From: Gemmatimonadaceae bacterium
GTDB taxonomy: Bacteria; Gemmatimonadota; Gemmatimonadetes; Gemmatimonadales; Gemmatimonadaceae
NCBI GenBank assembly: GCA_014379355.1
Contig: JACMLX010000164.1
Location: forward strand, 1-33,539
DNA length: 33,539 nucleotides
Direction: 5' to 3'
A model generated the notes under the pieces. The model was not told where the DNA came from. It did no database searches and worked only from the letters and a program-made list of their open reading frames with translations. Positions 16,815-24,313 of the stretch are shown here, piece by piece (position 1 is the stretch's first letter; each line of letters opens with the position of its first letter). The position numbers and the translations under genes were made by a program.

Positions 16815-16816
16815 CG

Positions 16817-17947
16817 TCAAAGCGCGAGCGCAGTCTCCACGAACTCAGGCGCCATCAGTCCCGCATGCGAGGAACCGTGCGCATCGTGCACCGCGCGGAC
16901 GGCGTTGACCATCTGCAGCGCGGTCTCTGTACATGGCGGCAGGATGCGCGAAGACGTCCCGAGCGGCGTCACGCGATCGCCCCATTTCACGAGCAATGAG
17001 CAGTACGTGAGCCCGCCACCGAATGCCGGCATGAGGATGTAGCCGCCCGGTGTCACGCGGCCCTCCTCCAGCGCCTCCACGAGGGCGACCGGCACCGTGG
17101 CGGCGCTCATGTTGCCGTACTTGTGCACCGTCACCATGACACGCTCCATCGGGATGCCGCTGTACTTCGCGACCGACTCGATGATGCGCAGGTTCGCCTG
17201 GTGCGGCACGACGAGATCGATCTGGTCGGGCGTCTTGCCGCACTCGAGCAGCACTCGCTTCGATGCTTCCGTCATCGCGTGCACGGCGCGCTTGAAGATC
17301 ACCTGCCCATCGAAGTCCCACAGCGTGTCGCCGAAACGCACATCGCTGTTCGCATAACACAGCCCGAGCCCGCGCACGCGCAGCGTTTCGCGCGCCTCGG
17401 CGTCACATCCCAGCGCCGTGCCGATCAGTCCTTCCTCGGTCTCGCTGGCCTGCAGCACCACGGCCGCCGCGCCGTCACCGAACAGCACGGCCACGTTGCG
17501 ATTGCTCCAGTCCAGGAACCGGCTGATCAGCTCGACCCCGATGACCACCGCGTTCTTCACCATGCCACTGCGGATCATCGCCGTCGCCGTCGCGAGACCG
17601 TAGCAGAAACTGGTGCAGGCGGTGTTCACATCCATGGCGGCAGCGTGTGTTGCGCCGAGCGCGATCTGCACGCCGGATGCACTGTTCGGCACACCTTCGT
17701 CGTTGCTGCAGCTGCCGTAGATGATCAGGTCCACGTCCTTGCCCTCGAGTCCCGCGCACGCGAGTGCCTGGCTCGCGGCGACGACGGACATCTCGATGGC
17801 CGGCACGTGTGACACGCGTCGCTCGCGCATACCGGTGCGTGAGACGATCCACTCGTCGGACGTGTCGAGAAACGTCGACAGATCGTCGTTCGTGAGCACG
17901 GCGGGGGGCAGACACTTGCCCCACCCGGTGATGGCTGCGTATGTCAT
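16817..17947 (-). CDS. 3-oxoacyl-ACP synthase III (FabH-like) with C-terminal extension
   Basis: This 376-residue thiolase-fold enzyme would carry out decarboxylative condensation of an acyl-CoA with malonyl-ACP, or a related acyl-transfer condensation. The catalytic triad is complete: Cys111 (VNTACTSFCYGLA), His249 (VVPHQANLRI) and Asn279 (HKYGNMSAATVP). The glycine-rich AVLFGDGAAAVVL and the C-terminal FGGGLTYCSLLVKW are typical. FabH is usually 310-335 residues; here about 45 residues follow the normal end (after VKWGDRV), ending in a segment rich in Ala, Val and His with no motif I recognise. It lies 57 nt downstream of a PlsB-like acyltransferase on the same strand, so a role in making a special acyl chain for a lipid is plausible. 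The general fatty acid synthesis genes are not nearby. Confidence 0.92.
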   Translation of the reverse strand: MTYAAITGWGKCLPPAVLTNDDLSTFLDTSDEWIVSRTGMRERRVSHVPAIEMSVVAASQALACAGLEGKDVDLIIYGSCSNDEGVPNSASGVQIALGATHAAAMDVNTACTSFCYGLATATAMIRSGMVKNAVVIGVELISRFLDWSNRNVAVLFGDGAAAVVLQASETEEGLIGTALGCDAEARETLRVRGLGLCYANSDVRFGDTLWDFDGQVIFKRAVHAMTEASKRVLLECGKTPDQIDLVVPHQANLRIIESVAKYSGIPMERVMVTVHKYGNMSAATVPVALVEALEEGRVTPGGYILMPAFGGGLTYCSLLVKWGDRVTPLGTSSRILPPCTETALQMVNAVRAVHDAHGSSHAGLMAPEFVETALAL

Positions 17948-18004
17948 GTTGATCGCTGAGGGTGATGCAACAGTACAGACCGGAACAGCGAAGGGCGATA
18001 GGCG

Positions 18005-19447
18005 TCAGAAGACCAGCGTTTCCATCGGCAGCGCGTCACGCGCTCGCACCGCTGCGGCGTACGGGCCAAGCAGGTGTGCGATGCTGTTGGCGTAATAACT
18101 CACCAGCTCGCGGCCGTGCGGGAGCACTAGATAGCTGTCGCCCTGCGTCAGGACCACACGTCGCATCTCCAGCATTTTCAGCGCGAGATCGAGCGTGTCG
18201 GCTGCGTCACGATCGGCGCGCACCACGCGGGCGTTCAGCTCCACCAGTTCGTCGCGCAGATCCGCGATGCGTGTGAGCAACTTCTGGCGCGGGAGCAGTT
18301 CGCCACCAAGGCTCTGGACTGCCGCACACACCAGTGGTACGGGTGTCACCGGAATCAGTGCGCCGATGCGTTCCATGATGCGGTCGGTGAGCTGCGACAC
18401 GAGTGCGAGGCGTTCCGGCCGCGGAATCGTGAACAGCTCCGGCTGATTCTCGTACCACGAAGCCAGGGGCACCGGCGCGCCGATCATCACCGCGGCACGC
18501 CCGTAGCGCTTCCAGCGTCGCGAGACGATGCGTCCGAGATTCCAGAACACATACGGCACGACTTCCGCCAGTTGCGTCAGTCTGCCCGGCGGTTTGCCGC
18601 CCGTGGTGGTGTCGAGCTCGCGCAGGAGCGAGCGATCCTCGAGCACGCGGTCGTAGTTGATCGCGACCGGTATGACATGGATGCGAGGATGATACGCCGG
18701 ATCACGTCCGATGCCGAGCACGTAGTCGAGGAGTCCGATCTTCGGCGGGCGCAACTTGCCGTCACGCGTCAATCCGCCCTCGAGGAAGATGCCCTGCGTG
18801 ACGCCCTCCCGGGTGATCAGCTGCACGTATCGCTCGAGTACTGTGTGATAGAGCTTCTCGCGATGCCGGCGCCGGACGAAATAGCCGCCGAACGCCTTGA
18901 AGATCTGCTCGAGCGGAAACGCACGCGCCCATTCACCGACGGCGTAGGAGATCGCGACCTGTCCGGAGAGCGCGAATCCGACGAGCACATAGTCGGCATT
19001 CGACCGATGGTTCATGAGGTAGACCACCACCGCATCCTTCGGCAATCGACGCAGTGCTGCGCGATCCTCGTATTCCACCGTGACCTTGTAGAACAGGCCG
19101 AGGAGCATGCGGGAGAGTCGGAACCCGACTTCGTAGTAGGCGATGATGTTGAAGAATGGGACGATCTCGCGCACATAACCATCGACCATCTTCCACGCGA
19201 CGTCGCGACTGGTACCGGTGGCGGCGACATGTTCCTCCACGGCGGCAGCGATGCCACTGTCGGAGAGCAGCAACCCGCGCACGTGTGCTCGTCCCAGCAG
19301 CTTGAATCGGTCGAGGCGTCCCCGGTACTTCATGCGCGAGCGCGCCGCGAATCGATTCGTCGCGCGTCGCAGCGGCGTCCGGAAGATCCGGACCACCACC
19401 AGCAGCGCCACGAAGAAGACCAGCAGGGCACCGAGGGCGGGGGACAT
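18005..19447 (-). CDS. PlsB-like glycerol-3-phosphate / lysophosphatidate acyltransferase
   Basis: This 480-residue protein belongs to the PlsC/PlsB acyltransferase superfamily. It should move an acyl group onto glycerol-3-phosphate or a similar acceptor at the inner membrane. An N-terminal membrane helix covers residues 3-22. Motif I is NHRSNADYVL (His147 and Asp152, the HX4D pair). Motif II is around FKAFGGYFVRRR. Motif III is IFLEGGLTRDGKLRPPKIGLLDY (Glu223-Gly-Gly). Motif IV is around HVIPVAINYDRV. The EGGLTRDGK form resembles PlsB (EGGRSRTG) more than PlsC, but the protein is much shorter than E. coli PlsB (about 807 residues). The C-terminal third has no domain I can name. It is the first gene of a two-gene leftward unit with the ketoacyl synthase. 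Confidence 0.88.
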   Translation of the reverse strand: MSPALGALLVFFVALLVVVRIFRTPLRRATNRFAARSRMKYRGRLDRFKLLGRAHVRGLLLSDSGIAAAVEEHVAATGTSRDVAWKMVDGYVREIVPFFNIIAYYEVGFRLSRMLLGLFYKVTVEYEDRAALRRLPKDAVVVYLMNHRSNADYVLVGFALSGQVAISYAVGEWARAFPLEQIFKAFGGYFVRRRHREKLYHTVLERYVQLITREGVTQGIFLEGGLTRDGKLRPPKIGLLDYVLGIGRDPAYHPRIHVIPVAINYDRVLEDRSLLRELDTTTGGKPPGRLTQLAEVVPYVFWNLGRIVSRRWKRYGRAAVMIGAPVPLASWYENQPELFTIPRPERLALVSQLTDRIMERIGALIPVTPVPLVCAAVQSLGGELLPRQKLLTRIADLRDELVELNARVVRADRDAADTLDLALKMLEMRRVVLTQGDSYLVLPHGRELVSYYANSIAHLLGPYAAAVRARDALPMETLVF

Positions 19448-19596
19448 GAGGCGAACATCGGTGCCGACACATCATCGGGCAAGCTCCGGGCGCTCAATGA
19501 CGCGAGCGTCGTTCCATGGCACCCGCCGTTGCACGCGGCCTTCTCCGCGTCTGCGCGCCCTGGAAATCAAAGAATGTGCGATCACCTTGAATCGTC

Positions 19597-19629
19597 TTCT
19601 CCGCGGGCGCCGCGCACGCGGCGTCGGAA
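19597..19629. repeat. Solo core fragment of the palindromic element
   Basis: TCTCCGCGGGCGCCGCGC followed by a GCGG stem matches the core of elements A and B with a few changes. It still folds into a perfect hairpin, CGCCGCG-CA-CGCGGCG (19609-19624). It lies in the 241-bp divergent spacer between the PlsB-like and dipeptidase genes, without the long arms seen elsewhere. The rest of that spacer holds a short AT-richer run (about 19564-19592) that could carry promoter elements, but none is clear. Confidence 0.6.
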
Positions 19630-19676
19630 CCGGATGCTTGCCGGGACAGGATCGCACGAGTTGGTTTCGGCAGCCC

Positions 19677-19683
19677 AGGAGAA
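19677..19683 (+). promoter_or_regulatory. Shine-Dalgarno for the M19 dipeptidase
   Basis: AGGAGAA lies 5 nt before the ATG at 19689. It selects this start over the long upstream open frame, which only shadows the divergent acyltransferase gene and spacer. Confidence 0.75.
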
Positions 19684-19688
19684 CAGGC

Positions 19689-20855
19689 ATGCTGCGTCGT
19701 CTCGTGAAAGGAACACTGGTATTACTGGTGGTCGCCGTGTTCGCGGCCTTCACGCTGCTGCCTGGCGTCGTCGACAAGCGCATGAACAAGGTCGTGCCGG
19801 CGGCACACGTCACCGTGAGCGACTCGGCGAAGGCGCTTCACGCCTCGCTGCTTGTGGCGGACATGCACGCCGACGAATTGTTGTGGGGACGCGATGTGCT
19901 GGTTCGCGCGAACCACGGGCATGTGGACGTGCCACGAATGACGGACGGCAACGTCGCCCTGCAGGTGTTCGCGGCCGTCACGAAGACACCGAAGGACATG
20001 AACTACGACCAGAATACCGGTGAGACCGACAACATCGCGCTGCTGGCACTGGTACAGCGCTGGCCACTCTCGACGCGCACCAGCCTGCGCGCGCGCGCGA
20101 TTCATCAGGCGTCGCGACTGCAGGACGCCGTGGCGCGATCGAACGGCGCCCTGATGCTGATCACAGACAAGGCGTCGATGGACGCGTTCCTTACGAAGCG
20201 CGCGACCTCGCCGGACACACACGGCGCGCTGCTCGCGATCGAGGGATTGCATGCGCTCGACGGGAGACTCGAGAGCGTCGACACCCTGTACGCCCATGGC
20301 TTCCGCATGATGGGCCTGACGCACTTCTTCGACAACGAAGTCGCGGCCTCGGCGCACGGTGTCACACATGCCGGCCTGACGGCACTCGGCCGCCAGGTGA
20401 TCACGCGCATGGAGGCGCTGCATATCCTCGTGGATCTGGCACATGCATCGCCGCAGACGGTGACTGAAGTGCTGGCGATGGCGACGCGCTCGATCGTGGT
20501 GTCACACACCGGTGTTGCGGCAACCTGTCCCGGTCCGCGCAATCTCACGGACGATCAGCTGAAGGCGATCAGTGCGAACGGTGGCGTGGTCGGCGTCGGA
20601 TACTGGGATGCGGCTGTCTGCACACTGGGCGCTGCGTCGATCGCAAGGGCCATTCGTCACGCCGTCGATGTCGCCGGCATCGATCATGTCGGACTCGGTT
20701 CCGACTTCGATGGCGCCACGTCCACCCCGTTCGCGACCGACGGCCTGGCGGAGATCACGCAGGCGCTGCTGGAGCAGCGGTTCACGGCGGAGGAGATCGG
20801 GAAGATCATGGGTGGCAACGTCTTACGCGTCCTGCGCGATGGTCTCGCAGAGTAG
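19689..20855 (+). CDS. Membrane-anchored M19 (renal-type) dipeptidase
   Basis: This 388-residue zinc dipeptidase would hydrolyse dipeptides, possibly including D-amino acid or cell-wall-derived ones, outside the cytoplasm. An N-terminal hydrophobic segment (residues 8-27, TLVLLVVAVFAAFTLLPGVV) acts as a signal anchor. The metal ligands of the family are in place: His60 and Asp62 (ADMHADE), bridging Glu185 (AIEGLHAL), His252 (VDLAHAS), His273 (VVSHTG) and Asp339 (GLGSDFDGA). Length fits the family. Its last 17 nt overlap the start of a membrane glycosyltransferase, so it is the first gene of a four-gene operon of glycan enzymes. This placement hints at a link to envelope or peptidoglycan turnover, which is inference. 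Confidence 0.93.
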   Translation: MLRRLVKGTLVLLVVAVFAAFTLLPGVVDKRMNKVVPAAHVTVSDSAKALHASLLVADMHADELLWGRDVLVRANHGHVDVPRMTDGNVALQVFAAVTKTPKDMNYDQNTGETDNIALLALVQRWPLSTRTSLRARAIHQASRLQDAVARSNGALMLITDKASMDAFLTKRATSPDTHGALLAIEGLHALDGRLESVDTLYAHGFRMMGLTHFFDNEVAASAHGVTHAGLTALGRQVITRMEALHILVDLAHASPQTVTEVLAMATRSIVVSHTGVAATCPGPRNLTDDQLKAISANGGVVGVGYWDAAVCTLGAASIARAIRHAVDVAGIDHVGLGSDFDGATSTPFATDGLAEITQALLEQRFTAEEIGKIMGGNVLRVLRDGLAE

Positions 20856-21876
20856 CACGGATGAAGCGCTCGCAGTGAGTGTACGCGGTCGCGCGCTGGC
20901 ACCTGTGCGACACACGCCGCTGCTGCTGTACGGCGTGCTGGTGTTCATGGTCGGCATCGCGATGTATCTGCTCGGCGTGCTGCTGGGCATTCCGCGATAC
21001 GCGCTCGGCCTGCACGACCTGCGCGGTGTCCAGCAATGGCTGGTGTGGTACAGCGGCATCCCGTTGCTGTCCGGTATCACGCTTGGCCTGGTCGATCTGC
21101 TGGTGTTGCTCGACGGCAAGCGGGTCACGCGACGGGTGCGATTCGACCAGCGCGAAAGCAGCCGGGTGACCGTTGCCTTGACCGCCTGGAACGATGAGGA
21201 AAGCATCGCGCAGGCGGTCGAGGACTTCCTTGCCCACCCGGCCGTCGAGAGGGTGATCGTCGTGAGCAACAACAGTGCCGACGAGACCTTCGACCGTGCC
21301 GCACGTGCTCGCGCGATCGCGGTGAACGAATCGCGGCCCGGTTATGGGTGGTGCGTCACACGATGCCTCGCGGAAGCTGCCCGATACGAGGACACCCCGT
21401 ACGTCGTTCTGTGTGAAGGTGATCGAACCTTCCGCGCCTCGGACATCGACAAGCTGCTGGCGTATGCGCCTCATGCCGACATCGTCAATGGCACGCGCAC
21501 CTCGGACCCGCTGCGCGAGTATCAGACACAGCTCACGACATTCATGTACTACGGCAACATCTTCGTTGGTAAGTTGCTGGAAGCCAAACACCTCGGGCGG
21601 GGCACGATGTCCGACGTGGGCACGACATACAAACTCTGCGATCGGCTGATCGTCCAGGAGCTCCTGCCGCTGCTGAATCCTGCCATCAATCTCGAGTTCA
21701 ATGCGCACCTGCTGGATGTCGCCCTTGGACATGGCGCGACCGTCGTCGAGTGCCCGATCACCTTCCACCGGCGCGTCGGTGCCAGCAAGGGCGGCAATTC
21801 GAGCAACTGGCGGGGCTTCGTCGTCGGTGTGCGGATGATTCGTGGCATCACCTTCGGCTGGCGGTCGCGTTCGTGA
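20839..21876 (+). CDS. Membrane-associated GT2 family glycosyltransferase
   Basis: This 345-residue protein has two N-terminal membrane helices (about residues 26-51 and 68-92), then a cytoplasmic GT-A domain. VTVALTAWNDEESIAQAVEDFL and VIVVSNNSADET are the nucleotide-sugar binding start of family 2. LCEGDRTF (Glu193-Gly-Asp195) stands in the place of the DxD metal motif. Later NPAINLEFNAHLL and ITFHRRVGASKGGNSSNW resemble the acceptor region of polyprenyl-phosphate sugar synthases. It would load a sugar from a nucleotide donor onto a lipid carrier at the inner face of the membrane. The ATG at 20839 overlaps the dipeptidase end by 17 nt; a GTG at 20875 is possible. Its stop overlaps the methyltransferase GTG. 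N-terminal helices in this order are unusual for the family. Confidence 0.85.
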   Translation: MVSQSSTDEALAVSVRGRALAPVRHTPLLLYGVLVFMVGIAMYLLGVLLGIPRYALGLHDLRGVQQWLVWYSGIPLLSGITLGLVDLLVLLDGKRVTRRVRFDQRESSRVTVALTAWNDEESIAQAVEDFLAHPAVERVIVVSNNSADETFDRAARARAIAVNESRPGYGWCVTRCLAEAARYEDTPYVVLCEGDRTFRASDIDKLLAYAPHADIVNGTRTSDPLREYQTQLTTFMYYGNIFVGKLLEAKHLGRGTMSDVGTTYKLCDRLIVQELLPLLNPAINLEFNAHLLDVALGHGATVVECPITFHRRVGASKGGNSSNWRGFVVGVRMIRGITFGWRSRS

Positions 21877-22508
21877 GCGATGCGTATCACGACAGTCGTT
21901 TCACGCCCGATGCGCGACGCGACGTGTTGTGGCAGGCGCTCTGGACGCACTACTTCAGCCGGCGCATCGCTCGTGACTTCACGGTGCTCGACCTGGGCTG
22001 CGGGTACGGGAATTTCATCAACAGCGTCTCGGCGAAGCGTCGGATTGCGCTCGATGTGTGGCCGGGTTTCGCGGCATTCCTGGCCCCGGGCGTCGAGCCG
22101 GTCAAATCCAGCGTCACGGATCTTTCGGCGATCGAGGACGGGAGCATCGACTTCGTCCTTGCGAGCAACCTCTTCGAGCACATCTCGCAGTCGGAGCTGG
22201 CCACGGTTCTGGCCCAGCTGCGGCGCAAATTGAGCTCGCGCGGCAGTCTCACGATCATCCAGCCGAACTATCGATACGCGAGCACCCGATATTTCGACGA
22301 CTACACCCACGTGACGATCTGGTCGCATGTGAGCCTCGGAGACTTCCTGACCGCGAACGGTTTTGTCATCGACGTGGTCGAGCCGCGATTCCTGCCGCTG
22401 ACGATCAAGTCACGGATGCCCGTGTCCGCCGCACTGATCGGCCTGTATCTCAGCTTGCCCTTCAGGCCTCTGGCAAGGCAGATGCTGCTCACGGCGCGCG
22501 CGACGTGA
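21873..22508 (+). CDS. Class I SAM-dependent methyltransferase (glycan cluster)
   Basis: This 211-residue protein has the Rossmann-like methyltransferase fold. Motif I is VLDLGCGYGNFI (residues 38-49), an acidic ribose-contacting residue follows in ALDVWPGF, and post-motif regions SIDFVLASNLFEHIS and GSLTIIQPNYRYA are typical of the Methyltransf_11/23 group. The GTG start sits in a GTGA overlap with the upstream glycosyltransferase, and the stop overlaps the next gene's GTG in the same way, so the three are translationally coupled. It probably methylates a sugar or lipid-linked intermediate; the acceptor cannot be read. It is related only in general fold to the methyltransferase at 28576-29313. 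Confidence 0.9.
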   Translation: MSDAYHDSRFTPDARRDVLWQALWTHYFSRRIARDFTVLDLGCGYGNFINSVSAKRRIALDVWPGFAAFLAPGVEPVKSSVTDLSAIEDGSIDFVLASNLFEHISQSELATVLAQLRRKLSSRGSLTIIQPNYRYASTRYFDDYTHVTIWSHVSLGDFLTANGFVIDVVEPRFLPLTIKSRMPVSAALIGLYLSLPFRPLARQMLLTARAT

Positions 22509-24058
22509 CGTGGCGGCGTGTCGGCAGCGTGTTCACGGCTGCACTCGCCTTTCTCCTGTTGCGTCAATTGTGGCGGTATGGCGATGTGGCGTGGGCTGCG
22601 ATCCACTTCCCGTTCGGCCTCGATTATGGCGAAGGCATCGTCTGGCAGCAGGCGGCGCTGATGTTCACGCCAGCGGCGTACGGCGACATCACGACATTCC
22701 CGATGGTCGTGTTTCACTATACACCGCTGTTTCACCTCGCGTCACGATTCGTCGCCGCAGTCTCCGATGCGGACCTGCTCAGCGCAGGACGCGTCGTCTC
22801 GATCATGAGCACGCTGGGGTGCTGCGCGGCGATCGCCGCGCTGGTTGACAGTGTGCGAGAGCCCGGTGATAAGTGGACATCGCGCGCCACGGCCGGAGGG
22901 GCGGGGGCGCTGGCCATGCTGTGCGTGAAGCAGGTGGTGGCGTGGGGTCCGCTCATGCGCGTCGACATGCTCGCACACCTGTTCAGCCTGACCGGATTGT
23001 GGTTCGGAATCCGCGCGTTTCGTGATCATCGACTCATATATGCCGCATCACTGTGCTTCCTGTGCGCGGTGTACACGAAGCAGAATAGCATTGCGGCGCC
23101 GATTGCGCTGTTCAGTGCGGCGCTGTTGCTGCAGCCACGTCTGGCGGCGAGGGGACTGGCATGTTGCGTCGCTGGTGGCGTTGCCGCCATGGCCATTCTC
23201 GTCGGCGCGACCGACGGACGGATTCTTCGTCACGTCTTTCTCTATAACGTGAACCGCGCAGATTTTTCGCAGCTCAAAGTCGCGCTGTGGATCGGCGCGC
23301 AGGACCTCGGCCTCGTCGCGGCATCGGTCATCGGTGCGGCCGCCCTTGCGGCACCACTCTGGACTCGATTCAGGTCGGAACCGCGACGCATCGCATTCGA
23401 GGCGATACGTCGAAGTCAGAGAGACAGCGCGGCGATGGTCCTGGTGCTGTACGCGAGCGTCACGACGGTCATGCTCCTTGGCATCGCCAAGGTCGGCGCG
23501 AGTTTCAACTACACGATCGAATGGCTGCTTTCCCTGTGCATCCTGTCGGGGGCGAGCGTCTCACTGCTGGTGCGAGACCTGGCGCACGGGAACAGTGTCC
23601 ACGCCGACAAATCGTCCGTGTATCCGCGAGTCCTCTTCGGTCCACTACTGCTCGCCTCACAAGCGATTGCTTTCGTGCCATTCGACACTGCAGCGCTGTC
23701 TCAACCCCGCTTCCTCGGCGAGCTTCGCGCGCTTACCGGCCGTATCGCCGCCGCGTCGAAGCCCGTCGTGTCGGACGATATGGTGCTCGTGCTGCGCGCG
23801 GGCAAACTCGTGGAGATAGAGCCGGCCATCGCCGCCGAACTCGGTAGCGTCGGCATCTGGGACGAGGGGCCGTATGTCGAGCGAATCCTTCGCGGTGACT
23901 TTTCGATGTTCATCACGGAAGAGGAACGCGGCAAGCCGCTGTTCGACACCCGGTACAATCCGGCAGTGGCGGATGCGATGGCGAAAGCGTACCCAGTCAT
24001 CGAACACATCGCAGGCTACACCCTTCATCTGCCGCGTCGCTCGCCTCGCTTGCCTTGA
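22505..24058 (+). CDS. Polytopic GT-C-like membrane glycosyltransferase (putative)
   Basis: This 517-residue protein has many predicted membrane helices and a C-terminal soluble part of about 130 residues. After the first helix, the first external loop carries FPFGLDYGEGIVWQQA with Asp40 and Glu43. An acidic residue there is the catalytic feature of GT-C enzymes that take sugars from polyprenyl-phosphate donors (ArnT/PMT type). Loop and helix content (VYTKQNSIAAPIALF, FNYTIEWLLSL) resembles bacterial ArnT-like hypothetical proteins. The start is GTG in a GTGA overlap with the methyltransferase; a longer frame upstream is a shadow of that gene. It would move the sugar made by the GT2 enzyme to an external acceptor. 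I do not recognise a named family with certainty. Confidence 0.75.
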   Translation: MTWRRVGSVFTAALAFLLLRQLWRYGDVAWAAIHFPFGLDYGEGIVWQQAALMFTPAAYGDITTFPMVVFHYTPLFHLASRFVAAVSDADLLSAGRVVSIMSTLGCCAAIAALVDSVREPGDKWTSRATAGGAGALAMLCVKQVVAWGPLMRVDMLAHLFSLTGLWFGIRAFRDHRLIYAASLCFLCAVYTKQNSIAAPIALFSAALLLQPRLAARGLACCVAGGVAAMAILVGATDGRILRHVFLYNVNRADFSQLKVALWIGAQDLGLVAASVIGAAALAAPLWTRFRSEPRRIAFEAIRRSQRDSAAMVLVLYASVTTVMLLGIAKVGASFNYTIEWLLSLCILSGASVSLLVRDLAHGNSVHADKSSVYPRVLFGPLLLASQAIAFVPFDTAALSQPRFLGELRALTGRIAAASKPVVSDDMVLVLRAGKLVEIEPAIAAELGSVGIWDEGPYVERILRGDFSMFITEEERGKPLFDTRYNPAVADAMAKAYPVIEHIAGYTLHLPRRSPRLP

Positions 24059-24071
24059 ACAGCCTGTCTCT

Positions 24072-24289
24072 CACAGAGACACGGAGCCACCGAGATCTCC
24101 ACAGCATGCGTTGACAGAATGAATTCACACGGCGCCCGCGAGCAAGTGCACCTGCGAGAAAGCTGTCGGAACAGCGTCTCGTGAGCGCAGTTGCAACAGC
24201 TTTTGCCTTTCCCCGCGCCCTTCGCGCTCCCCGCGCGAAAAGTCTTCATGCAATCGCGCGCGAACTCTCTGTGGCTCCGTGGCTCTGTG
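24072..24289. repeat. Inverted-repeat intergenic element C
   Basis: CACAGAGACACGGAGCCAC at 24072-24090 is repeated in inverted form at 24271-24289 with one mismatch over 19 bp. The arms extend imperfectly on both sides, and about 180 bp separates them. The interior has GCAGTTGCAACAGCTTTTGCC, similar in style to the GTTGC-rich middle of elements A and B. It takes up most of the 255-bp spacer between two convergent genes (stops at 24058 and 24314). Possible roles are transcription termination from both sides or a non-autonomous mobile element. No target-site duplication is obvious. Confidence 0.75.
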
Positions 24290-24313
24290 CGAGCCGGGCA
24301 GTTCAAAGCCGTG

